DNA from: Clostridiales bacterium
GTDB taxonomy: Bacteria > Bacillota > Clostridia > Oscillospirales > Acutalibacteraceae
Length of the DNA: 64,000 nucleotides
Assembly: GCA_019422525.1 (NCBI GenBank)
Contig: JAHZDE010000001.1
Location: 372,001 to 436,000 of the forward strand
Direction of reading: 5' to 3'
Shown one piece after another: positions 39,290 through 48,651 of this stretch; positions within the stretch are counted from its first letter, which is position 1, and every line of letters begins with the position of its first letter. The translations under genes were made by a program, and so were the position numbers. The notes below the pieces were generated by a model, which worked only from the letters and a program-made list of their open reading frames with translations, was not told where the DNA came from and made no database searches.

Positions 39290-41179
39290 ATGAAATTTAA
39301 ATCTACAACATCCAAAATCAATATTTTATTGGTAGAAATTGTCAATCGTAATTTTGGTGATACTGTTATTGCCGATAATACTGCTTACCTGCTGCAGCGA
39401 GCCCTTCCGATGACCTCACGCTCCCGATTTGCCATCCAGCACTATAATATTTTTACAGAAGATTATGAAATGGTTTCCCGGGCAGATTTGATTATTTTTG
39501 ACGGCGGCGGAATCATCAAATATAAATGGGAAAAATTCTACTATTATACTTCACGAATTCTTGAGTGCGCTCAGGAACACAAAATCCCAGTCTATTTTTG
39601 TGGAGTGGGTGTGGAAGGTTATGATGAAATGGATGAACGTTGCCAGATGCTTAAAAAAGCACTTCGCTATTCCTGTGTCAAAGGAATTGCTGTCCGAGAT
39701 GACTTGAAGACTCTGCAAACCTGTTATCTGGAAGGACTAAACACGCCTTGTTATCAGGTCTGGGACCCGGCTGTATATAGCAAAAAAGTTTATGGGATTA
39801 CAAAATCTGATAATTCCAATACCATTGGGCTTGGTATTGTCAGATCTCGAATTTTTGAAGATTACGGACTTTTAGGAATCACCAAAGAATTCCAGCTGGA
39901 AATGTGGCGCTCGCTGATTGTGGAGTTGGAAAAGAGAGGATATTCCTGGAAGCTGTTTGTCAATGGACTGAAGTCGGATTTTGAATTTGCACAGGAAGTA
40001 CTGGAATATGTGGGGAAATCCGAGGAAAAGCAGCAATATCTGGTTCCTCGCCCCACAGAAAGCCGAGAACTAGTGGAAACGATTGCTTCTTTTAAGGGAA
40101 TCGTAGCCTGCCGGATGCATGCCAATATCATTGCTTATTCATTGGGGATTCCCAGTGTAGGTCTGGTGTGGAACGATAAGCTTACCTTTTGGGGGCGTTC
40201 TATCGGTTATCCAGAGCGCTTTTTAACGTCGGAGCACTTTACCGGAAAAGAAATTGCAGACTGTTTGGAAACCAGTCTGCAATCAGGTGTTCATCAAAAG
40301 GGAGTGGCTTTTCATAATAGCGTATATCGGTCACTGAAACGCTTTGTCCATCAGTATGGGAAAATTGCCCTGAAAAATAAACCCTCTTCCCATTCCGCCC
40401 ATCACTGGGAAAAAATGTTGGTAGCGCCAGCACTGGGGGGATACCGTCTTCAATACTCAGGAATGAATTCCCCCATATCCCTGAAAAATACACTGGATGG
40501 TGGTTTTCAGTATTTGGAAGCGGATGTGCGTTTGACCTCTGATGGAAAGCTGGTATGTGTCAATGGATGGTCGGATAAAACATATGAAAAGCTGGGAATC
40601 CCTGTGGGACAATACGACAAAACGGGTATGACGTATGATGATTTTATGAAATGCCGGTATTATGATGGCCATTATCCGGTGATGGATTTTGAACAGCTGT
40701 TAAACAGTCTGGAGCTTTTTCCAAACTGGAAGCTGATTGTGGATATTGGAAAACCGGCAAAAGACAAAATTGAAACGTATGCGAAATTGATAAACGAACT
40801 GTTTGAAAAAGACGCCAGCCGCTATCAAAAGTGTATGATACGGCTGCAATCCCGATATGATGTAGAAGTTTTTGGAAAAAGCAAGAAGAAAATTCCCCTG
40901 ATGTTTTATTATCCTCAAAAAGAAGTGCGGGAGAAATCCGGCCTTACGGCAGAGTCCATTATAGCATACTGTGAGAAAAAGAAGATTACATGGATCTCTA
41001 TGAATAAAGCTGCTTTTGATGAGAATATGGATTTGGAATATCAAAAATGGCCGGTGAAAGTATGTGTATTTTCCTGTAAAACGATGGGAGAAATTCTTGA
41101 CACAGTACGAAGAGGTGCTGCATTGGTGGGTAGCAATTATATTACAGTCCAGCAAATGGAAGATTTTTTTCCAAATTAA
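39290..41179 (+). CDS. Polysaccharide pyruvyl transferase fused to a degenerate GDPD-like domain
   Basis: A 629-aa two-domain protein. Residues about 10-345 fit the polysaccharide pyruvyl transferase family (N-F-G-D-T-V-I-A-D-N, D-G-G-G-I-I-K-Y, R-M-H-A-N-I-I-A-Y-S-L-G-I-P), which adds pyruvate ketals to cell-wall polymers. Residues about 375-628 resemble the glycerophosphodiester phosphodiesterase barrel (F-Q-Y-L-E-A-D-V-R-L-T-S-D-G), but the two catalytic His positions read P380 and N425. No signal or TM is seen, so it is cytosolic. It sits alone, not in a wall-polysaccharide cluster, with AT-rich flanks suggesting transfer. Confidence 0.78.
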   Translation: MKFKSTTSKINILLVEIVNRNFGDTVIADNTAYLLQRALPMTSRSRFAIQHYNIFTEDYEMVSRADLIIFDGGGIIKYKWEKFYYYTSRILECAQEHKIPVYFCGVGVEGYDEMDERCQMLKKALRYSCVKGIAVRDDLKTLQTCYLEGLNTPCYQVWDPAVYSKKVYGITKSDNSNTIGLGIVRSRIFEDYGLLGITKEFQLEMWRSLIVELEKRGYSWKLFVNGLKSDFEFAQEVLEYVGKSEEKQQYLVPRPTESRELVETIASFKGIVACRMHANIIAYSLGIPSVGLVWNDKLTFWGRSIGYPERFLTSEHFTGKEIADCLETSLQSGVHQKGVAFHNSVYRSLKRFVHQYGKIALKNKPSSHSAHHWEKMLVAPALGGYRLQYSGMNSPISLKNTLDGGFQYLEADVRLTSDGKLVCVNGWSDKTYEKLGIPVGQYDKTGMTYDDFMKCRYYDGHYPVMDFEQLLNSLELFPNWKLIVDIGKPAKDKIETYAKLINELFEKDASRYQKCMIRLQSRYDVEVFGKSKKKIPLMFYYPQKEVREKSGLTAESIIAYCEKKKITWISMNKAAFDENMDLEYQKWPVKVCVFSCKTMGEILDTVRRGAALVGSNYITVQQMEDFFPN

Positions 41180-41195
41180 AAATAGCATAATTTGA

Positions 41196-41245
41196 AAAAG
41201 TCCCCCTGTATTCTGGCCTTCTGGACAGCGTACGGGGGGACTTTT
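41196..41245. terminator. Bidirectional terminator
   Basis: AAAAGTCCCCC-t-GTA (41196-41210) pairs with TAC-GGGGGGACTTTT (41231-41245), between the convergent pyruvyl-transferase and NhaC genes. Confidence 0.85.
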
Positions 41246-41248
41246 CGG

Positions 41249-42595
41249 TTAAGAATTATGGAGATTGTTTTCCTTTTTTCGGCCACTGAATAGAATGAAC
41301 AGCAGCGCGCCGATTCCCATTAGGACAGGATAGAAAAGATATGGTAAAAGTTCCATCGGATTGAGGGTGAGTCCCATGGCAGCAGCTCCTGCACAAGCGT
41401 ATAAAAGCTGTGCGCCATAAGGAATCAGTCCCTGCCATACAGATGTAAAAATATCCAGCAGTGCCGCCGTCCTGCGAGGGGTTACGCCAAACTCTGCGGA
41501 AATATCTTTGGCAATCGGACCGGCCATCACAATAGCAATGGTATTATTCGCTGTAGAAATGTCCACCAGAGAACTCAAAGCTGCAATTCCCAGCTGTGCC
41601 CCTCTTTGGGTATGTACATGGCGTTTAATGGCAGAAAGAATATAATCAATTCCACCATTGGCCTTTACCAGCCCGATAACCCCGGCCACCACAATGGAAA
41701 TGACCGTAATGTCGTACATGTTTTTAATTCCGCCGTTCCCGTCCGGACCCTGAAATACTACCGTAAACATTTGCTCCCAGGCAATGGCACCACTGGCTAT
41801 CCCTACAATCAGAGAAAGGATAATTCCAGCCACCAGTACAATAAACACATTGATTCCAGCCAATGCGCCCACTAATACCACCAGATACGGTACAATTTTC
41901 CAAAAGTCATAGGAAAGATCCCCCTCGACCTGATACGCACCACCACTTGCCAGTATCAAAAAGAGAATCAGGGTAATAATAGCGGCCGGCAGGACAATTT
42001 TCAAGTTTTCCCGGAATTTGTCTTTCATGTCGCAACCCTGCGTCCGGGTAGCGGCAATCGTGGTATCCGAAATCATAGAGAGATTATCCCCAAACATAGC
42101 GCCGGATACAACAGCTCCGATACAAAGAGCACCGGGAATCCCTGTTTTTTCACTGATGCCTACGGCAATGGGGACCAATGCCGTAATCGTGCCCACCGAG
42201 GTGCCCATGGCTGTGGAAATAAAACAGCCAATCACAAACACGCCCACCACAGCCACCGAAGGGGGAAGGATGGAGAGGCCAAAATTAACAGTACTGTCTA
42301 CACCGCCTGCTGCTTGCACAGCACCGGAAAATCCACCGGCCAATACAAACACCAGGCACATAACCATCACGTTTTCATCCCCCATATTACGGGTTACATC
42401 ACGGAGCTTATCATGAAAAGTACGCTTGGGGTTTTGCAAAAAAGCCACTATCAGGGCAATTAGGAATCCGACAACTGCCGGCATGGCGTAAAAGTCCTGA
42501 AAGAGGATGCCGCTTCCGATAAAAACCACGAGAAAAACTGCAATCGGAAGCAGTGCCCAGGGATTTCCCTTTTTTTCCTGTGCAAGATGATTCAT
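41249..42595 (-). CDS. nhaC: Na+/H+ antiporter, NhaC family
   Basis: A 448-aa membrane protein with about 11-12 helices that exchanges Na+ (or a coupled amine/acid) for H+. NhaC signatures: S-T-A-M-G-T-S-V-G-T, G-A-V-V-S-G-A-M-F-G-D-N-L-S-M-I-S-D-T-T and the C-terminal W-Q-G-L-I-P-Y-G-A-Q. Some relatives exchange organic acids or amino acids, so the true substrate is open. It lies 58 bp downstream of galM in the same direction. Confidence 0.9.
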   Translation of the reverse strand: MNHLAQEKKGNPWALLPIAVFLVVFIGSGILFQDFYAMPAVVGFLIALIVAFLQNPKRTFHDKLRDVTRNMGDENVMVMCLVFVLAGGFSGAVQAAGGVDSTVNFGLSILPPSVAVVGVFVIGCFISTAMGTSVGTITALVPIAVGISEKTGIPGALCIGAVVSGAMFGDNLSMISDTTIAATRTQGCDMKDKFRENLKIVLPAAIITLILFLILASGGAYQVEGDLSYDFWKIVPYLVVLVGALAGINVFIVLVAGIILSLIVGIASGAIAWEQMFTVVFQGPDGNGGIKNMYDITVISIVVAGVIGLVKANGGIDYILSAIKRHVHTQRGAQLGIAALSSLVDISTANNTIAIVMAGPIAKDISAEFGVTPRRTAALLDIFTSVWQGLIPYGAQLLYACAGAAAMGLTLNPMELLPYLFYPVLMGIGALLFILFSGRKKENNLHNS

Positions 42596-42653
42596 TTTGT
42601 CATTTCATTCCTTCGCTGATAAGATCCCTTCCTGTTTGAAGAAGAGTATACGA

Positions 42654-43700
42654 TTACCGTACCGAAAAACGATATACGGTTTTGGTGCAGAGGGGCTTTC
42701 CGGGTTTCAGATTTTCATAGGGGAAGTTTTCATGACGAACGGAATCCGGATAGAACTGGGTTTCCAGACAGAATGCATTGTGATCCTGCATGGGGATACC
42801 GCCTTTGGTCATTTCATCGGATGGCATATGATTGGCTGTATATAGCTGCATACCCGGCAAGTCTGTAAAACATTCGATTACCCGACCGCTGCCGGGTTCC
42901 CATGCTTCCGCCACTTTCCGCATACCGCTGCCGCTGAGAACGTAGTTGTGGTCATAGCCGCCGCACAGCTGCATCAAATGGTCCTGCGCGCGAATATCCT
43001 GACCAATGGTCTTGGGAGTACGGAAATCCAGCGGAGAGCCGGTTACATCGGTCAACTCGCCGGTGGGGATTAAATCATCGCTGACAGCCGTTACTTTGTC
43101 GGCATTGATTTGCAGGGCAGTGTCCAGCACCGTTCTGGTGGGGTCACCGCTCAGGTTAAAGTAGGAATGGTTGGTCAGGTTCACAGGGGTTTCCTTGTCT
43201 GTCTCTGCGTAGTATTTGATTAACAGGGCGTTATCTCCGGTTACCAAATACGTGACCTTCACATGCATGGTGCCCGGAAATCCACTTTCTCCGTCACAGC
43301 TGGTATAGGAGAAAGTAATGGAGGGTTCTTCTTCTTCCAAAACGGATTCTACTTTCCATAGAACGTTGGCAAATCCAACGGCGCCACCGTGGAGACAGTT
43401 TTCTCCATCATTTTTCAGCAGCGGGTATTCTGTCCCATCAATGGTAAAGGAAGCGCCGCCAATACGGTTGGCAAAACGACCGATAACGGCTCCATGATAA
43501 TCGTGGAAGTATTCCGGCAGGGTATCATGGCCCAAAATCACGTCACCCAGTTTACCGCTGCGGTCAGGGGTCATCAGGCGAACAATGCGGCAGCCATAAG
43601 GGATTACTTCCAGCGTCATGCCGGAACGATTCTGCATAGTGTATAAGTCTACAGTCTGTCCGTCCGGTAATGTACCGAAAGGCTTTTTCTCAATATGCAC
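42654..43700 (-). CDS. galM: Aldose 1-epimerase (mutarotase)
   Basis: A 348-aa cytosolic enzyme interconverting alpha and beta anomers of glucose or galactose. Family marks: N-R-I-G-G-A-S-F, L-H-G-G near residue 105, catalytic His in N-H-S-Y-F-N-L, G-Y-D-H-N-Y-V-L, and catalytic Glu in C-L-E-T-Q-F-Y-P-D. GTG start after GAGGAAGG. It follows the ROK kinase but a terminator separates them. Confidence 0.94.
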   Translation of the reverse strand: MHIEKKPFGTLPDGQTVDLYTMQNRSGMTLEVIPYGCRIVRLMTPDRSGKLGDVILGHDTLPEYFHDYHGAVIGRFANRIGGASFTIDGTEYPLLKNDGENCLHGGAVGFANVLWKVESVLEEEEPSITFSYTSCDGESGFPGTMHVKVTYLVTGDNALLIKYYAETDKETPVNLTNHSYFNLSGDPTRTVLDTALQINADKVTAVSDDLIPTGELTDVTGSPLDFRTPKTIGQDIRAQDHLMQLCGGYDHNYVLSGSGMRKVAEAWEPGSGRVIECFTDLPGMQLYTANHMPSDEMTKGGIPMQDHNAFCLETQFYPDSVRHENFPYENLKPGKPLCTKTVYRFSVR

Positions 43701-43738
43701 GATAGATACCTTCCTCTCCTGAAATGCTTGTTTTTCCT

Positions 43739-43783
43739 GAAAAAAGCGGGCCTGCCGGGGACGTCCGCCGGAGGGCCCGCTTG
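43739..43783 (-). terminator. Terminator after ROK kinase gene
   Basis: Arms AAGCGGGCC (43745-43753) and GGCCCGCTT (43775-43783) with inner CCGG/CCGG pairing; on the minus strand six T follow. Confidence 0.85.
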
Positions 43784-43809
43784 AGATATTTTACTACGGT
43801 TTTATGAAA

Positions 43810-44763
43810 TTATCTGCCAAGCAGTGCAGCGCCGATAATACCGGCATCGTTGCCCAGTTCAGCACGGCATACAACTGTTTTCTTGGAAGAATTCATGGAG
43901 TACTGTTCTGCGTCCACATAAGCGCGCAGAGGAACCAACAGAGTGTCGCCCTCGTTGCAGATACCGCCGCCGATGCACAGAATATCAGGCTGGAAGGTAT
44001 TGATTACGTTGACGATACCGCAGCCCAGATAAGCGATGTATTCATCGACTACCGCTTTGCCCACAGGGTCACCGGCACGCATGGCATCAAAAGCAGTACG
44101 GCCACTGACACGGTTAATGTCGCCATCTACCAGTTTCCAGATGGGGGAGTCTTTGTCAGCTTTCTCCATAGCTTCCTTGGTGGTGATAATCAGGCCGGTA
44201 GCAGAAGCATAACGCTCCCAGCATCCTTTCCGTCCACAGTTGCACTGACGGCCATTGAATACGATAACATGATGGCCCATTTCGCCGCCGGCAAAGTTGC
44301 TGCCGGAATAAATTTTTCCATCGATAATAATGCCGCTGCCGACACCAGTACCTAACGTGATGGCAACTGCATTGACGGCACCCTTCAAGGCACCAGCCTG
44401 AAACTCGCCGTAAGCAGCAGCGTTGGCATCGTTCTCGATGATGACCTCTTTACCGTGGAAGCGCTCTTCCAGCATCTTTTTTACCGGAAAGTTGGAGAAG
44501 CCCAGGTTGTTGGAAAATTCTACAATACCGGTTGCACGGTTAATGGTGCCGGGGCAGCCCAAGCCAATCCAGGGCAGTTCTTCCAGAGTAATGCCGGCCT
44601 TTTCCATTGCTTCAAAAGAAGTCTTGGCGACACAGTCGCAAAATACTTCTTCGCTGCATCCGGAAGGGGTCTTGTTGGAGACTTTCGCAACAATTTTGTC
44701 GTTTTCGTCCACAATACCCACAGCAATGTTGGTGCCGCCCACATCAATTCCTAAATACTTCAT
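43810..44763 (-). CDS. ROK-family sugar kinase (glucokinase-like)
   Basis: A 317-aa ATP-dependent hexose kinase. N-terminal phosphate loop D-V-G-G-T-N, sugar-binding N-D-A-N-A-A-A-Y-G-E with catalytic Asp, L-G-T-G-V-G-S-G, and the zinc motif G-H-H-V-x8-C-N-C-G-R-K-G-C-W-E. It probably phosphorylates glucose, GlcNAc or ManNAc; the nearby nagA and manA genes fit amino-sugar entry. AAAGGAG precedes the ATG. Confidence 0.93.
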   Translation of the reverse strand: MKYLGIDVGGTNIAVGIVDENDKIVAKVSNKTPSGCSEEVFCDCVAKTSFEAMEKAGITLEELPWIGLGCPGTINRATGIVEFSNNLGFSNFPVKKMLEERFHGKEVIIENDANAAAYGEFQAGALKGAVNAVAITLGTGVGSGIIIDGKIYSGSNFAGGEMGHHVIVFNGRQCNCGRKGCWERYASATGLIITTKEAMEKADKDSPIWKLVDGDINRVSGRTAFDAMRAGDPVGKAVVDEYIAYLGCGIVNVINTFQPDILCIGGGICNEGDTLLVPLRAYVDAEQYSMNSSKKTVVCRAELGNDAGIIGAALLGR

Positions 44764-44851
44764 ACGAACTACTCCTTTGTGATTACAAAATCAAGCCATC
44801 CGCCCACCCCAAAATCAGGGTATCACAGAGGCTTATAATCATGCTGAATTC

Positions 44852-44880
44852 AGTATACCATAAACGACAAAAAAATGTAA
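44852..44880 (-). promoter_or_regulatory. Promoter of ROK kinase
   Basis: Minus strand: TTACAT (44875-44880), 17 bp, TATACT (44852-44857). Confidence 0.5.
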
Positions 44881-44982
44881 ATCTATTTATGGTTTCTTCC
44901 AGTTTTTTGTGAGTTTCTTCAAAAAACAGCTGTGAATTTCTATGGTTTGGAGAGTGTGTTCCCGTTTTTACAGGGAGCGGTA

Positions 44983-45011
44983 TTGAAGGAGAAAATACCA
45001 TCGTGTATAAT
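44983..45011 (+). promoter_or_regulatory. Promoter of the GNAT gene
   Basis: TTGAAG (44983-44988), 17 bp, TATAAT (45006-45011). It lies inside the longest open frame and therefore argues for the later ATG at 45052. Confidence 0.65.
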
Positions 45012-45051
45012 GGAAGAAAATCAGAAATTACAGGCCGGAGATGAAATTGCC

Positions 45052-47316
45052 ATGAAATTGTTTCCTCTTTGCCGTGCGGACCTTTCCGAAGTCATGGAGC
45101 TGTTTGTCCGGTGTTTTTCAAATGACCATTATTACACCCAATTGATTCCCGACCCGCAAAAACGGAAAGAAACCATGAGGACCAGATTCTCACAGGATAT
45201 CGGATATTGTTTGGAGCAGGGGTTTTCCTGGGGAGAGCGGGATGCATCGGGAAAACTGGCAGCATTTATCATTGTGCTGGATTATAAAAAGACGAAAGCC
45301 AATGATGCACAGGTATTTGCCCGGATTTTTGGCGGAGAGGTTGTGGAAGGGGAAATCCAGCTTCCCTATGGAGAAAGGTTTCATAATAAGGTAAACAAAA
45401 TCAGCGAAAGGGTATTATTCCTTTTATCCGTGGCGGTGCGTCCAGACTGCCGCAGGCAGGGAATGGCGTCTAAGCTGGTAGATTGGATTATCAATACATA
45501 CCCCGACTATTCCCTGGCAGGGGACGTATCCAACGAAGAGTCCCTGCCCATTTATCAAAAACGTGGGTTTCGGATACAACCCATTGATGATGGGTATTTT
45601 CTGGTCATCCGCCGGCGGATACAAAAAATCACCCAGTTTGATTTTTCCGGCGACATTTCTCTGGTTATACCGGACACACAAGTCCTGGATTTCTTAAAAC
45701 TATCCTATTATGTCAAAAAAGAAAATTTTCCTATACAGGGATATAACATTCGGGAAGGGAAGAGCTGCCGCAGCTTTGTGCGGGAACACGGCGGCCAATG
45801 TATGGGGATGATGGTCACCCTTTCTTATGACAATCTTTTGGCATATCAGAGATATCTGAATTTATCCCTGTATGTAGAAGAGGTATATGAGGATGGGCTG
45901 ATTTATGTGCAGGATTTTCCCTATGAAGGGGAGGGGCTGTTTAATGATACCCTCTGTGAAATGTTGTCTAACCGTCAAAAAGAGTGGGCAGTTATACCGG
46001 ATATTTTCGTTGCCATCCCAGTTCAATATACGGAAAAATCCATGCTGGCAGGAGCCAATGCCCCTTATGATTTAGTTTCTGACAGCCTTTTGCGGGATTT
46101 GGATTTCCGCACCCATTTCGAAGCGGGGGTACCTTCTGATTTGGACGAAGTGGATGAGTTATCAGGCTTTAAAAAGCGGATATGCCGGTACTATTTGGGC
46201 AAATTTCAGATAAAGATTACACAGGAAATGACTGTGGACTGCTATGACGAAGCAGGGCTTTCAATTGGGCAGCCTGCGTGGGTGGATGTTATCATTGCGG
46301 TTGATAACAACAGCCGGTGCGGTGTGCTTACCCTGTATTCTCTATCCGCTCCTTTTCTTATCAGCCATTTGATGGATAACGTTATTCGGAACCAGCTTTT
46401 TTTACGGGATGGGCAGGAGTGGAAAAATCTCTTCGACTATTTAAAAAAGCGGTTTGGACTGGTAAAGCGTGGGTCGGCAAAAATGTTCGTTACCATCCCC
46501 AAAGACCGCAGCTGTCTGTCAAATAGTCAGATTGCTTCGCTGCTGGCTGCCGAAACCATTTATCCTGACGGAGAAGAGCTTGGCGGGATTATTGACGAAG
46601 AAATCCTTGCCCCCATCCGCAGCAGTGTGGGAATGGGGCAGTATGACAGAGCTTTTGTATGTGCATATACCAATGTGCTATTGCAGTTTTGTCCAGACTT
46701 TTGCGCTTGTATTCGGGACCGGCTGTGCGAAGAAGCAATCACTTTGTTTTATATTGAACTGATTCTCTTTGAGGAAGCGGCCATTCATGTTGCCGACAGC
46801 GAGATTATCGCGACTTTCAATATGCATGAGGATTTTTCACCGGTGGAATTCCTGCAGCAGGTAGACGCGATTTATGACAGTTATTCCAAAACCATTGATT
46901 TTTGGGATATTCAGGTCAATTATCCCACTTCTCAAAAATCTATCCACATGCTCCGAAAGGCCTTTCAAATTCATGAGCAGCTGGAATATATGAAGCGCAA
47001 CCAGGAACAGCTTCAAACAGTCTTTGATACCAAATGCGATTTGATTGACAGAAAAGAATCCCGTCGCATGGATATGTCTTTGGCTATTCTTTCCATTCTG
47101 GCTGTGTTTTCCGCCTGGATTGACGGCTATGATTATTTGGATACCTGGCAGGATACCTTTACACCTGGGACGATTTATATTTTGCAGAAGCTCCTTTTCC
47201 TCTTTATCCTCCTAGTAGCCGGCTATGCGGTGACCCATCTTTTCAGCAATCGTATCCACCTGTTTATACGGATCAGAAGGCTTCGCAGCCGCCGGAAAAA
47301 ACATCGAAAACGCTGA
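45052..47316 (+). CDS. Large membrane-anchored GNAT acetyltransferase
   Basis: A 754-aa protein (start chosen after promoter 44983-45011, with CGGAG upstream). Residues about 1-190 are a GNAT domain with the acetyl-CoA motif V-R-P-D-C-R-R-Q-G-M-A-S-K-L and the downstream P-I-Y-Q-K-R-G-F strand. The next about 480 residues match no family I know. A coiled-coil-like stretch (L-E-Y-M-K-R-N-Q-E-Q-L-Q-T) precedes two hydrophobic helices near 675-735 and a very basic C-terminal tail. The layout suggests a cytosolic enzyme tethered to the membrane by its C-terminus. Substrate unknown. Confidence 0.7.
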   Translation: MKLFPLCRADLSEVMELFVRCFSNDHYYTQLIPDPQKRKETMRTRFSQDIGYCLEQGFSWGERDASGKLAAFIIVLDYKKTKANDAQVFARIFGGEVVEGEIQLPYGERFHNKVNKISERVLFLLSVAVRPDCRRQGMASKLVDWIINTYPDYSLAGDVSNEESLPIYQKRGFRIQPIDDGYFLVIRRRIQKITQFDFSGDISLVIPDTQVLDFLKLSYYVKKENFPIQGYNIREGKSCRSFVREHGGQCMGMMVTLSYDNLLAYQRYLNLSLYVEEVYEDGLIYVQDFPYEGEGLFNDTLCEMLSNRQKEWAVIPDIFVAIPVQYTEKSMLAGANAPYDLVSDSLLRDLDFRTHFEAGVPSDLDEVDELSGFKKRICRYYLGKFQIKITQEMTVDCYDEAGLSIGQPAWVDVIIAVDNNSRCGVLTLYSLSAPFLISHLMDNVIRNQLFLRDGQEWKNLFDYLKKRFGLVKRGSAKMFVTIPKDRSCLSNSQIASLLAAETIYPDGEELGGIIDEEILAPIRSSVGMGQYDRAFVCAYTNVLLQFCPDFCACIRDRLCEEAITLFYIELILFEEAAIHVADSEIIATFNMHEDFSPVEFLQQVDAIYDSYSKTIDFWDIQVNYPTSQKSIHMLRKAFQIHEQLEYMKRNQEQLQTVFDTKCDLIDRKESRRMDMSLAILSILAVFSAWIDGYDYLDTWQDTFTPGTIYILQKLLFLFILLVAGYAVTHLFSNRIHLFIRIRRLRSRRKKHRKR

Positions 47317-47364
47317 AGTTTTATCACAAAGAAAACGAAAAGCCTCATAGCTGTGGAAAACCTC

Positions 47365-47393
47365 TTGTTTCTTTTTGGCAGGAGTGGTATACT
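47365..47393 (+). promoter_or_regulatory. Promoter of nagA
   Basis: TTGTTT (47365-47370), 17 bp, TATACT (47388-47393), about 40 bp before the nagA start. Confidence 0.55.
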
Positions 47394-47435
47394 GAACATA
47401 TCTAAAAAACTATCTCGATAGGGAGGTTCCATAGT

Positions 47436-48566
47436 ATGCTGATTAAAAACGCCGTGGTCCTGGACGAAAAATTCCAGCTTTCCCGCAAAGATATTCTAAT
47501 TCATAATGATACCATTGCCGCAACCGGTGTGGGATTTAGCGAAAATGGGGAAGAGGTGCTGGATGCTTCCGGTTTGACCGCTGTTCCCGGATTTGTAGAT
47601 ATACATATCCATGGTTGTGACGGTGAAGATGCCAGTAACGGTACGGTGGAATCCATTCGCACCATGGCACGCTTTTTGCTTAAAAGAGGCGTAACTTCCT
47701 TCTGTCCTACGACTATGACGCTTCCAGAAGAAAATATTACCCGTTCTCTGGATGCCGCTCTTTTTTGCATGGAGAACCCTGAATCCGGTGCCCGGGTTCT
47801 GGGTGTCCATTTGGAAGGCCCCTATATTGCTATGAGTAAAAAGGGAGCACAAAAAGCCGACTATGTCCGTGCTCCTGATTTTGAGGAGTTCCGTCGTTTG
47901 TATGACCATTCCGGCGGAATCATCCGTATGATTGTCATTGCTCCCGAAGTGGAAGGGGCAGACGATTTTATCCGTCAGGCCAGCCAGCTGTGCACGGTTT
48001 CCATTGCCCACACCGATTCCAATTATGAGCAGGCAAAGCATGGGTTTGATATGGGAATTACCCACGCTACCCACCTGTATAACGCGATGAGCGGATTGAA
48101 CCATCGGGCTCCCGGTGTAGTGGGCGCCGTGTTTGACGATGAGCGGGTGTTTGCCGAAATTATTTGCGACGGTTTCCATATTCATCCTTCCGTATTGCGC
48201 ACCACTTTCCGCCTGCTGGGTGACAGAATTTTGGCCGTAAGCGACTCTATGAGCGCTGCCGGATTGGAAGACGGACAGTATGAGCTGGGCGGACAGCCTG
48301 TGTATGTGCGGGACAGCAAGGCCTGCCTGAAAGACGGTACCATTGCTGGCTCTACCACAAACCTCTATCAGGAAATGAAAAATCTGGTTTCTTGGGGAAT
48401 TCCGTTTGAGCAGGCTGTAAAGAGCGTAACTTTGACCCCGGCCCGTAGTATCAAGGAAGATTATCGGGTAGGCAGCATTGCAGCCGGTAAACTGGCCGAT
48501 GTGGTGCTTTTGGATTCCGACTTGAATATTGTCAAGGTAATTCAGGGCGGAAAAATCTGCGAATAA
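47436..48566 (+). CDS. nagA: N-acetylglucosamine-6-phosphate deacetylase
   Basis: A 376-aa metal-dependent amidohydrolase converting GlcNAc-6-P to GlcN-6-P. Metal and active-site marks: D-I-H-I-H-G, H-L-E-G-P-Y, S-I-A-H-T-D, H-A-T-H-L-Y-N-A-M and catalytic Asp in A-V-S-D-S-M. The ATG follows GGGAGG. Its own promoter and terminator frame it as a single-gene unit. It would process GlcNAc released by the GH84/GH20 surface enzymes. Confidence 0.95.
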   Translation: MLIKNAVVLDEKFQLSRKDILIHNDTIAATGVGFSENGEEVLDASGLTAVPGFVDIHIHGCDGEDASNGTVESIRTMARFLLKRGVTSFCPTTMTLPEENITRSLDAALFCMENPESGARVLGVHLEGPYIAMSKKGAQKADYVRAPDFEEFRRLYDHSGGIIRMIVIAPEVEGADDFIRQASQLCTVSIAHTDSNYEQAKHGFDMGITHATHLYNAMSGLNHRAPGVVGAVFDDERVFAEIICDGFHIHPSVLRTTFRLLGDRILAVSDSMSAAGLEDGQYELGGQPVYVRDSKACLKDGTIAGSTTNLYQEMKNLVSWGIPFEQAVKSVTLTPARSIKEDYRVGSIAAGKLADVVLLDSDLNIVKVIQGGKICE

Positions 48567-48586
48567 TCATTGAATCAATAAAAAAT

Positions 48587-48627
48587 GTACCCCCTGTCGG
48601 AAATTCTCGACAGGGGGTACGTTTTTT
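48587..48627 (+). terminator. Terminator after nagA
   Basis: GTACCCCCTGTCG (48587-48599) / CGACAGGGGGTAC (48608-48620), followed by six T after one G. Confidence 0.9.
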
Positions 48628-48651
48628 CAAGGATGTTGTAAGATTATGTTA

